Below, piece after piece: positions 57,209-64,000 of a stretch of DNA of 64,000 nucleotides; position 1 is the stretch's first letter, and the number at the start of each line of letters is the position of its first letter. Location of the stretch: assembly GCF_945277285.1 (NCBI RefSeq), contig NZ_CALYPR010000001.1, positions 310,001 through 374,000 of the forward strand, read 5' to 3'. The notes beneath the pieces were generated by a model that saw only the letters and a list, made by a program, of their open reading frames with translations, was not told the origin of the DNA and did no database searches. Position numbers and translations under genes: made by a program. The stretch is from an uncultured Bartonella sp. (lineage in GTDB: Bacteria > Pseudomonadota > Alphaproteobacteria > Rhizobiales > Rhizobiaceae).

Positions 57209-58465
57209 ATGAAAATGGAAAAAAATCGTATCAAAGGAAAAGCTGAAAACCGTATAACAAGACGTTTGGCAGTTTTCGGCGGCGCATGTTTTGTCGGTTT
57301 ATTTTGTTCCTTGCCTGTTATAGCTGCAGGCTCTGACATTGCTTTCAGGCGCTGGATTGCCGATTTCAAAAAAAACGCTTTGAATGCTGGTATCACTTCA
57401 GCAACCTTTGATCTGGCATTTAAGGGAGTGGATTCGCCGGATCCCGAAGTTTTAAAAAAAGCTGCCTATCAGCCGGAATTTACCGACCCGACATGGAATT
57501 ATTTCGATAATCGTGTGCAAGACAATGCCATTGCGCTCGGCCGAGCCCATGGAAAAAAATGGGCAAAGTGGCTCAACGCCATTGAAAAACGTTTCGGCGT
57601 TGACTACAATATTTTGCTCGCCATCTGGTCGATTGAATCTGATTTTGGCGAGGCAATGGATCGTGATACAACTATGCGTGATGCCATCCGTTCACTTGCC
57701 ACCCTCGCTTATGGTGATAGGCGACGTACAAAATATGCCCAGACACAACTGATCGCTGCTTTAAAAATTCTCCAATCCGGTGACATTGATCGTTCGCATT
57801 TGCAAGGTTCATGGGCCGGAGCACTGGGCCATACCCAATTCATTCCGACGAGCTATCTCATTTATGCTGTTGATATGGATGGTGATGGCAAGCGCGATAT
57901 CTGGTCTTCTGTACCCGATGCGTTAGCAACTGCAGCCAATCTTTTAAAAAGAAACGGCTGGCAACAAGGGCATACATGGGGCTATGAAGTAATCTTGCCG
58001 GAAAACGGAAAATTTCCACCCGGCGCTCTTGCGCTTTCTGAATGGGCAAAAATGGGTGTTAAACGGGCTAATGGCAAACCATTTCCCAATCCTTCCGATA
58101 AAGCAACGTTAAAAATTCCTGATGGCCGGAACGGCCCGGTCTTTCTGGTGACAAAAAATTTCTTTGTTATCAAGCGTTATAACAGTGCCGACCGATATGC
58201 ATTGGCTGTAGGCCTCTTATCTGACCGCATCGCCGGTTATCCGGGGCTTGTCAAAGATTGGAACCGGCCATTTTCTCCACTTAACATAGCCGAGCGGCAA
58301 GAATTGCAGTCAAGACTTGCCAAAATGGGATTTTATCGCGGCAATATTGACGGCAAGAATGGTGAAGTAACAAAGAAAGCAATTCAAGCTTTCCAACGAC
58401 GCAATGGGTTGCCTACTGACGGAAATCCCAGTCGCGAGTTGCTGCTATTGTTGCGCAGCCGTTAA
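57209..58465 (+). CDS. Lytic murein transglycosylase, MltB family with peptidoglycan-binding domain
   Basis: A 418-residue exported enzyme that cuts the glycan strand of peptidoglycan, leaving 1,6-anhydro ends. The signal segment is at about 19-40 (ends PVIAAGS). The catalytic domain has Glu143 in LLAIWSIESDFGEAMD, AGALGHTQFIPTSY and VDMDGDGKRDIWSSVPDAL. A PG_binding_1 domain (about 345-415) has RLAKMGFYRGNIDGKNGE and FQRRNGLPTDGNPS. GGAGAG at 57198-57203 sets the ATG at 57209. An upstream TTG at 57170 is in frame but lacks support. The DUF459 gene follows 16 bases downstream. Confidence 0.9.
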   Translation: MKMEKNRIKGKAENRITRRLAVFGGACFVGLFCSLPVIAAGSDIAFRRWIADFKKNALNAGITSATFDLAFKGVDSPDPEVLKKAAYQPEFTDPTWNYFDNRVQDNAIALGRAHGKKWAKWLNAIEKRFGVDYNILLAIWSIESDFGEAMDRDTTMRDAIRSLATLAYGDRRRTKYAQTQLIAALKILQSGDIDRSHLQGSWAGALGHTQFIPTSYLIYAVDMDGDGKRDIWSSVPDALATAANLLKRNGWQQGHTWGYEVILPENGKFPPGALALSEWAKMGVKRANGKPFPNPSDKATLKIPDGRNGPVFLVTKNFFVIKRYNSADRYALAVGLLSDRIAGYPGLVKDWNRPFSPLNIAERQELQSRLAKMGFYRGNIDGKNGEVTKKAIQAFQRRNGLPTDGNPSRELLLLLRSR

Positions 58466-58481
58466 ATCTGGAAAATTGTTC

Positions 58482-59555
58482 ATGATAAGGATCGCACGCC
58501 TAATCTTGTTATTTTTGCCAATGTTAACGGTTTTGGCAATAGATACAACGCCGGCAAATGCGCGCAATATTTTCGATATCATATTCGGTCGTAAACAACA
58601 GGTTGAGCCAGCCTATCCGCCACCGCCACCACCAGTCAAGGAAAAGCGTGTTCTGCGTGCTCCAGCACCACAAAAAACCAATCAAAAGGCAGCCGATGCA
58701 AAACGTATTCTCGTGCTGGGTGATTTTGTTGGAAATGCAGTTGCTGATGGCCTAAATCAGCTTTATGCAGAAAATACCAACTTTGTCGTTCTAATTTCGA
58801 CAAATTCATCATCAGGATTGGTGCGGGATGATTATTACAATTGGCCGGCCAACATTTCTAAAATTGTTACCAAAGAAAAACCTGATGTCATTGTTATGAC
58901 ACTGGGTGCAAATGACTACCAACCTATCAAAGTCGCTGGGAAAACAATTGGCGTTGGAAACGAGGAATGGAATGATCTCTATCGGCAAAGAATAACTGTG
59001 CTTGCAGATACCTTGAAACAAACAGGAAAACCTTGGCTATGGCTTGGTGAACCTTCTTTCAAAGATCCGCAATTGAGTCTTGCCATGGCATCTTTCAACC
59101 GGCTTTATAAACAGCAGATCGAAGCGGCAGGCGGCCATTTTATTGATGTCTGGGAAGGTTTTGTCGACGAGCAGGGAAAATTTGCACTTTCCGGTTATGA
59201 TGTAAACGGACAAACCGTTCGTCTTCGTGCCAATGATGGCATAAATTTTACCAGCGCAGGCAAAAAGAAGCTTGCTTTCTATCTCCAAAAACCTTTGGAC
59301 GGCATTTTTAATTTGAACGCCAATGATGCGTCCGAAAAAGTCAAAGTCGACCCGCATGGCCCTATTATTTCGATATTGCCACAGAATGTAGACCGTGTTG
59401 CGCCTATTAAGTTCTACGATATGGCTGCGCAAAATAATGGTCTTTTGGGCGGCGACACGGAAACACCTAATCCCAATCAGACAGACAAAAAAAATTGGAC
59501 CCCGAAAAGCAACAGACATGCCGGACGGGCTGACGATTTTTCGTTGCCACAATAA
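58482..59555 (+). CDS. Exported DUF459 (SGNH-hydrolase-like) protein
   Basis: A 357-residue protein with a signal peptide (about 1-26, ending PANA), a Pro-rich spacer (YPPPPPPVKEK) and an SGNH-type domain. Block I reads ILVLGDFVGNAVADGL, with Phe where classical members have the nucleophile Ser (GDS); block III reads VMTLGANDYQPI; block V reads ANDGINFTSAGKKKLA, without the standard DxxH. Family members occur beside lytic transglycosylases, and a periplasmic role in peptidoglycan or polysaccharide modification is likely but unproven. The altered block I may mean it is not a standard esterase. It lies 16 bases after the transglycosylase, so it is probably in the same operon. Confidence 0.82.
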   Translation: MIRIARLILLFLPMLTVLAIDTTPANARNIFDIIFGRKQQVEPAYPPPPPPVKEKRVLRAPAPQKTNQKAADAKRILVLGDFVGNAVADGLNQLYAENTNFVVLISTNSSSGLVRDDYYNWPANISKIVTKEKPDVIVMTLGANDYQPIKVAGKTIGVGNEEWNDLYRQRITVLADTLKQTGKPWLWLGEPSFKDPQLSLAMASFNRLYKQQIEAAGGHFIDVWEGFVDEQGKFALSGYDVNGQTVRLRANDGINFTSAGKKKLAFYLQKPLDGIFNLNANDASEKVKVDPHGPIISILPQNVDRVAPIKFYDMAAQNNGLLGGDTETPNPNQTDKKNWTPKSNRHAGRADDFSLPQ

Positions 59556-59721
59556 AAATAAAGAAGCACCGGTTAAGCTTTCTGGACACCGATGGGCTGA
59601 CAAAAAGCGTTTGCGATCACGAACGCCAGTCGCCCGGGCAGCATAATGAGTAACAAATACTCTCTAGAAATCCGGCTGATTTATTCAAAAGAAGAGGCTA
59701 TCAGCTAATTTTCAAAAAAGT

Positions 59722-60144
59722 TTATTCGACAGCTTCTTCTATTTTTTCCAGAGTGTCATCTGACAGACCGAAATTATGGCCGATTTCCTGAATAAGAACA
59801 TGGGTAACAATATCGCCTAACGCTTCATCATTTTCTGACCAATAGTCGAGAATCGGGCGTCTGAACAGTGTTATACGGTTGATCTGGTCACCCGTGTTGA
59901 GTGAAAAACGTTCGCTAATGCCTTTTCCTTCAAATAATCCCAATAATTCAAACGGGGATTCTAGTCCCATGTCATCCATCATCTGATCATCGGGAAAATC
60001 TGTTACCGATATAACGAGATCATTACAAAGAACGCGAAACTTAGGTGGCAAATTTGCAAAAGAAGTGCGGGCGATAGAGTCAAGCTCGTTCAAGCTTGGA
60101 GATAGGCGAGAAGCCCAGTTATGACTATGGTCTGGTCTAGCCAT
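59722..60144 (-). CDS. Zincin-like metallopeptidase family protein with altered zinc motif
   Basis: A 140-residue protein of the small DUF1025-type zincin family. Family phrases are FANLPPKFR, LGLFEGKGIS, RITLFRRPILDYW and the region THVLIQEIGHNFGLSDD. The family normally has HExxH here. In this copy the first zinc ligand is Gln119 (codon CAG, complement of 59788-59790), giving QEIGH; Glu120 and His123 remain. Catalytic zinc binding is therefore doubtful. It lies 107 bases downstream of leuD in the same direction. The natural role of the family is unknown. Confidence 0.8.
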   Translation of the reverse strand: MARPDHSHNWASRLSPSLNELDSIARTSFANLPPKFRVLCNDLVISVTDFPDDQMMDDMGLESPFELLGLFEGKGISERFSLNTGDQINRITLFRRPILDYWSENDEALGDIVTHVLIQEIGHNFGLSDDTLEKIEEAVE

Positions 60145-60251
60145 CTAATTTATCTGCTCCATTGAATCCGCTATCTAAAAAGTTATATCCGCTATTGGCC
60201 AAGCTATTCGACCAAAATCCGATCAGCTCGGTGCGATCATATCCCGTTAGC

Positions 60252-60857
60252 TTAAGCCCATGGATGTTCTTTTGAATTCTTTTTTTCAAAAGAGTCAATG
60301 GTAGAAACTTTGCGCATTGTAAGCCCGATATCATCTAAGCCGTTTAATAGGCAGTGGCGACGGAATTCATCAAGATCGAATTTCAACGTGCCACCATCAG
60401 GGCCATGGATTTCTTTTTTCTCGAGATCAACCGTTAAAGTGGAATTGGCACCGCGCTCGGCGTCATCCATCAACTTTTCCAGGTCTGCAGGACTGACAAT
60501 AATGGGGAGAATGCCGTTCTTAAAACAGTTATTATAAAATATATCGGCAAATGATGTTGAAATAACGCAGCGTATTCCAAAATCTGCCAAAGCCCATGGC
60601 GCGTGTTCACGTGAAGAACCACACCCGAAATTATCCCCTGCAACAATGATCTTGGCATGACGATAGGCCGGTTTATTCAAAATGAAATCAGGATTTTCCG
60701 AACCGTCATCAAGATAACGCATATCGGCAAAAAGTCCTTTTCCCAAACCTGTCCGCTTGATTGTTTTCAGGTAATTTTTCGGAATAATCATATCGGTGTC
60801 AATATTAACAACCGGCATCGGCGCTGCCACGCCCGTCAATGTCGTGAACTTTTCCAT
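60252..60857 (-). CDS. leuD: 3-isopropylmalate dehydratase small subunit
   Basis: A 201-residue LeuD, exactly the usual length. With LeuC it converts 2-isopropylmalate to 3-isopropylmalate in leucine synthesis. Signatures are [37 protein letters not shown] and [17 protein letters not shown]. The ATG at 60857 matches the family start MEKFTTLTG; the frame is open upstream to 60932 without conservation. Presence of leuD suggests leucine prototrophy, which speaks against a strongly reduced blood-borne Bartonella. Confidence 0.95.
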   Translation of the reverse strand: MEKFTTLTGVAAPMPVVNIDTDMIIPKNYLKTIKRTGLGKGLFADMRYLDDGSENPDFILNKPAYRHAKIIVAGDNFGCGSSREHAPWALADFGIRCVISTSFADIFYNNCFKNGILPIIVSPADLEKLMDDAERGANSTLTVDLEKKEIHGPDGGTLKFDLDEFRRHCLLNGLDDIGLTMRKVSTIDSFEKKNSKEHPWA

Positions 60858-61085
60858 TTTTTTTATAATCCGAATTAACTGTTCTGTTGCTGCTTTTTTA
60901 CTACTGCATGTGCATGCTGTCAAAGCCCTCAAAACGAGACCTCAAAACTCAATTCTTGGTCCAAGCAGCTTTTCTTCTTTTGTCCGCCCTCCCTTTTATA
61001 AGGTAAAGCGGCCGCATTTTATATAATTGCCCGTTTTTTACATATTTTTCTTGTGTAACAATAACCGAGCCAATTACTAAAATCC

Positions 61086-61110
61086 GAAAGGGGGATAGTT
61101 TCCCCCTTTC
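61086..61110 (-). terminator. Hairpin after the M3 peptidase gene
   Basis: GAAAGGGGGA (61086-61095) pairs with TCCCCCTTTC (61101-61110) around a five-base loop. It lies 31-55 bases beyond the stop codon of the minus-strand peptidase. Only a weak T run follows. Confidence 0.65.
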
Positions 61111-61140
61111 CAATAATCAACCATTGGCTGATGGATTTTG

Positions 61141-63165
61141 TCAGATTCCACGTTTTCTCATGAGTGCGTCAGGCGATGGCAAACGCCCGCGGAAAGCTTT
61201 ATAAAGTTCTTCCGGATCACGACTACCACCGGCTGAATAAATATATTTTTTCAATCTTTCGGCAGTTTTCGGATCAAACGCATTACCGGTTTCTTCAAAT
61301 GCTTCGAAGGCATCTGAATCGAGAACTTCAGCCCACATATACGAATAGTAACCGGCGGAATAGCCGTCACCGGTAAAGACATGGGTAAAATGTGGGGGCC
61401 GGTGGCGCATAATGATTGCCTTGGGCATTCCCAATTTTTTCAACTCGGTTTTTTCAAACTCGGTGGGATCGACAACATTGCCGCCTTTATGGAAGGCCAT
61501 ATCAATGAGCGCCGAAGAAGTAAATTCAACCGCATCAAAACCGCCATTGAACGTGCGCGCGGCCAAAACTTTGTCCAACAGTTCTTGCGGCATTGATTCA
61601 CCTGTCGTGATGTTCTTTGCATAGGTTTTCAGTGTTTCCGGCACTGTTACCCAATGCTCGAACAATTGTGACGGCAGCTCGACAAAATCACGGGCTACCG
61701 ATGTTCCTGAAACCGAAGGCCAGGTGACTTGTGACAAAAGTCCATGAAGAGCATGACCAAATTCATGAAACAGGGTGCGGGCATCATCAAGTGATAAAAG
61801 TGCTGGTTTTCCCTTTGGCGGTTTAGCAAAATTGCAGATATTATAGATAATAGGTTTACGCCCCTTACCAAGGTTGTATTGGGATTGTAATTCGCTCATC
61901 CATGCACCTGAACGTTTGCTCGGGCGGGCAAAATAATCGCCAATAAAAAGACCGCGCAAACTCCCGTCAGAATTTTTTACCTGAAAAAGACGGGCGTCCT
62001 CATGCCATAGCGGAACACCTTTCTTCTCCTCGAATGTGACCCCAAAGAGCTTTTTTGCTGTTGCAAAAGCAGCTTCGATCATCCTGTTTAATTCAAAGTA
62101 GACCTTTACGGACGTTTCATCGAAAGCAAAAAGTTTGCTGCGCAATTTTTCGGCATAATAACGCCAATCCCATGCTGCCAATTCGTCATTACTGCCGGTT
62201 TGGGCAGCAAGTTTCTGTAAATCGGCTTGCTCTTTCTGCGCCTTGGCAACCGCCCTTTTCCAGACAGGCATCAGGAGCTTCATAACATTGTCCGGCGTTT
62301 TCGCCATTGTGTTATCAAGTTTGAATGCCGCAAACGATTTAAACCCGAGTAGCTTTGCCTTTTCATCCCGCAACGCAATAATCTCGCTAATAATCTTGCG
62401 ATTATCATTTTTGTTGCCGTTTTCACCACGTTTGGCCCATGCTTCAAATGCCACCTGACGCAAATCCCGACGGTCGGAAAAAGTCAGAAAAGGTTCAACA
62501 ACCGATCGTGCAAGCGTCAGAGCATAAGAATGAGGTTTACCTCTTTCATTAGCTGTCTCTTTCATCGTTGCAATGAGATCATCCGGAAGCCCGGCTAAAT
62601 CTTGTTTTTCAAGATAGAGAACCCATTCTGCCTCGTCATTTAAAACATGTTGGCCAAACTGTGCACCAAGAAGTGCAAGACGTTCGTTGATTTCAGCAAG
62701 CCTTTTTTTGTCGCCATCAGCCAGCAGCGCGCCATTTCGGACAAAACCTTTCCAAGTAAGTTCGATCACACGGGTTGTCTCGGTGTCGAATTTTCCTTCC
62801 TTTGACTGTTCATGGAGCGCATCTATTTTTGCAAAAAGCCGCGGATCCATCATAAGTCGGGATGAATAGCGCGACAGCTTTGGTACAAAATCCTGCTCTA
62901 ACTGCTGGATAAGATCGTTACTCAAAGCACCAGAGCGCAAAAAGAAGACCGAGCACACATGATCAAGCGCTGAGCCGGCCAGTTCAAACGATGTTAAGAA
63001 CCCCTCGATTGTTGCCGGTTGTTCACAGGCTGCGATTTTTTCAACTTCAGCTTCGGCATCTTTTAATGCCTCTTCGAATGCAGGTTTAAAATCTTCGTCA
63101 TGAATTTTTGAAAAGTCCGGCAACCCTTCAAAACCTGACCACTTCAATAAAGCCGATTTTGACAT
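61141..63165 (-). CDS. M3-family oligopeptidase / peptidyl-dipeptidase
   Basis: A 674-residue cytosolic zinc peptidase. The active site HEFGHALHGLL is in ARTLFHEFGHALHG, and the downstream Glu ligand is in VARDFVELPSQLFEHW. The substrate-binding phrase FTGDGYSAGYYSYMWAE and the end LYKAFRGRLPSPDALMRKRG are typical of the Dcp/PrlC branch. It degrades short peptides from protein turnover. The ATG at 63165 has GGAG 8 bases upstream (minus strand); the frame extends 17 codons further without a ribosome site. Dcp and oligopeptidase A are hard to separate by eye. Confidence 0.9.
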   Translation of the reverse strand: MSKSALLKWSGFEGLPDFSKIHDEDFKPAFEEALKDAEAEVEKIAACEQPATIEGFLTSFELAGSALDHVCSVFFLRSGALSNDLIQQLEQDFVPKLSRYSSRLMMDPRLFAKIDALHEQSKEGKFDTETTRVIELTWKGFVRNGALLADGDKKRLAEINERLALLGAQFGQHVLNDEAEWVLYLEKQDLAGLPDDLIATMKETANERGKPHSYALTLARSVVEPFLTFSDRRDLRQVAFEAWAKRGENGNKNDNRKIISEIIALRDEKAKLLGFKSFAAFKLDNTMAKTPDNVMKLLMPVWKRAVAKAQKEQADLQKLAAQTGSNDELAAWDWRYYAEKLRSKLFAFDETSVKVYFELNRMIEAAFATAKKLFGVTFEEKKGVPLWHEDARLFQVKNSDGSLRGLFIGDYFARPSKRSGAWMSELQSQYNLGKGRKPIIYNICNFAKPPKGKPALLSLDDARTLFHEFGHALHGLLSQVTWPSVSGTSVARDFVELPSQLFEHWVTVPETLKTYAKNITTGESMPQELLDKVLAARTFNGGFDAVEFTSSALIDMAFHKGGNVVDPTEFEKTELKKLGMPKAIIMRHRPPHFTHVFTGDGYSAGYYSYMWAEVLDSDAFEAFEETGNAFDPKTAERLKKYIYSAGGSRDPEELYKAFRGRLPSPDALMRKRGI

Positions 63166-63449
63166 ATTTTTAACTCCAATATTTTTTCTGCAATCTGTTT
63201 GCAATATGGTAGACATGTAATGATTAAAATCGCGAATGCCAGCATTAAATCCACGGTTTTCGACACGAAACTGTTTTTAAAAAAGGCAGTTTTTTTGATG
63301 CAAAAACTGGGCATGACAGCCGTGTGCTCAAGAACCTATAAAAAAGACCAATTTTTTAAGCCCATGTCGAAAAAGTGTTTTAAAGCACAAGTTTTTAAAC
63401 ACTATATGACAATCGCGTTTTCAAGCTTCAGAGCAGGTGGGCCATCTTT

Positions 63450-64000
63450 CTATTCTTTATACATATTTTCAAAATGTATCATGCCATCCGGATAGGGCTC
63501 AAAGCCATGTAGTTTTTTAGTGTAGGCATAGACAAAATCCGGATGCCCGAGATAGATAACCGGCATATCGTCCTGAAGAACGGCAATCACCTGATGATAA
63601 AGATCGGCGCGTTCTGCCGGATCAAGTGCCTGGCGGGCCAAAGACAGTTTTCTGTCAACATCACTGTTACAATATTTTCCGATGTTATCGCCGCCCTGAC
63701 AGCTGATAAAGCGGAAAATATTGCCATCGGGATCAATGCGGCCACTCCACTCTTGTGCGGAAACCCCGAAATTACCTCTTCGGTTATCAGCGGCAAGCTT
63801 GGTTTCTTCTTTCGGATGAAGGGTGACATGGAAACCGGCTTCATTGGCCATTGTTTGTACCACCTGCATTGATTGCAAAATAACCGGATTATTGCTGTGG
63901 GAAATCTGAACGTTGATCTCCCTACCCTCAAAGCCCGCTTGCTTAATCAATTGACGAGACTTCTCAAGGTCGCGAGAGGGAACCGGATAGCGGGAATTGA
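63450..64000 (-). CDS. Peptide ABC transporter substrate-binding protein, C-terminal part (partial)
   Basis: The minus-strand frame enters at the window edge and ends at 63450. It encodes NSRYPVPSRDLEKSRQLIKQ, then a solute-binding domain tail with QSMQVVQTMANEAGFHVTLH, SGRIDPDGNIFRFISC and YHQVIAVLQDDMPVIYLGHP. These fit the C-terminal lobe of SBP_bac_5 (DppA/OppA-like) proteins, which bring peptides to an ABC importer from the periplasm. The start and signal peptide lie outside the window, so the exact substrate is open. Confidence 0.87.
   Translation of the reverse strand, partial: NSRYPVPSRDLEKSRQLIKQAGFEGREINVQISHSNNPVILQSMQVVQTMANEAGFHVTLHPKEETKLAADNRRGNFGVSAQEWSGRIDPDGNIFRFISCQGGDNIGKYCNSDVDRKLSLARQALDPAERADLYHQVIAVLQDDMPVIYLGHPDFVYAYTKKLHGFEPYPDGMIHFENMYKE

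Noticed and set aside
60137..60334. 65-codon minus-strand frame between leuD and the metallopeptidase gene
   Set aside because: It mostly overlaps the conserved end of leuD in another frame and has no independent support.
63199..63495. 98-codon plus-strand frame near the right edge
   Set aside because: It crosses the end of the opposite-strand peptide-binding protein and contains no recognisable domain.

Overview
The window reads as chromosome of an alphaproteobacterium of the order Rhizobiales (Hyphomicrobiales), close to Bartonellaceae/Brucellaceae. The support is a recognisable Omp10 lipoprotein, the blocks argJ-GNAT-mutT beside secA, methyltransferase-comF-grxC, ubiG-lysC-ptsP and rsmB near guaA, and many small conserved alphaproteobacterial proteins. 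By eye the DNA is fairly AT-rich with long AT-rich intergenic stretches. Leucine, arginine and lysine pathway genes are retained and there are genes for D-lactate and acetate use, so a gut-associated Bartonella such as the bee-gut type fits better than a blood-borne one; that assignment is inference. Layout: 1-5978 holds the 5' end of secA (minus), a periplasmic parvulin foldase, argJ, a GNAT acetyltransferase, mutT, a small membrane protein and a TcyP-type cystine transporter. 6364-15019 holds an NDUFAF5-like methyltransferase, comF, grxC, a DUF1178 gene, ubiG, lysC, ptsP (nitrogen PTS enzyme I) and a ProY-like amino acid permease. 15447-19866 is a tight four-gene unit: class A acid phosphatase, EptA lipid A phosphoethanolamine transferase, response regulator and sensor kinase (PmrAB/QseBC type), a likely surface-charge and polymyxin-resistance operon. 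20147-31489 holds housekeeping genes (trhP, guaA, mtnN, rsmB, nfeD, an SPFH protein, hemH, omp10), a GNAT gene broken by one stop codon, and a regulator with a degenerate AAA+ domain. 32207-46392 holds a DUF882 peptidase, the copper ATPase copA behind a CueR-like promoter, two tandem D-lactate dehydrogenase paralogues, a DUF488 gene, the acetate uptake pair DUF485-actP, an MFS exporter and a phospholipase-D-type enzyme. Together the dehydrogenases and ActP point to use of fermentation acids. 46665-54719 is the most unusual part. guaB is followed by oxyR (minus) and, 2.85 kb further on, katA (plus). Between this normally linked pair lie a structured RNA candidate transcribed away from oxyR and three cassettes of filamentous-haemagglutinin/CdiA C-terminal toxin modules: one 5'-truncated, one long (381 aa with a GHSRG nucleophile elbow), and one reduced to a 35-codon scar. 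The first two are each joined by ATGA overlap to a small lipoprotein gene. No full-length haemagglutinin or its transporter is in the window, so these look like orphan toxin-immunity cassettes. After katA come fused remnants of an alcohol dehydrogenase and an aldehyde dehydrogenase. 54990-64000 returns to core genes: kdsD and galU, a lytic transglycosylase with a downstream DUF459 hydrolase, a zincin-like protein with an altered zinc motif, leuD, an M3 oligopeptidase, and the 3' end of an oligopeptide-binding protein cut by the window edge. No rRNA, tRNA, IS element or CRISPR array was recognised.
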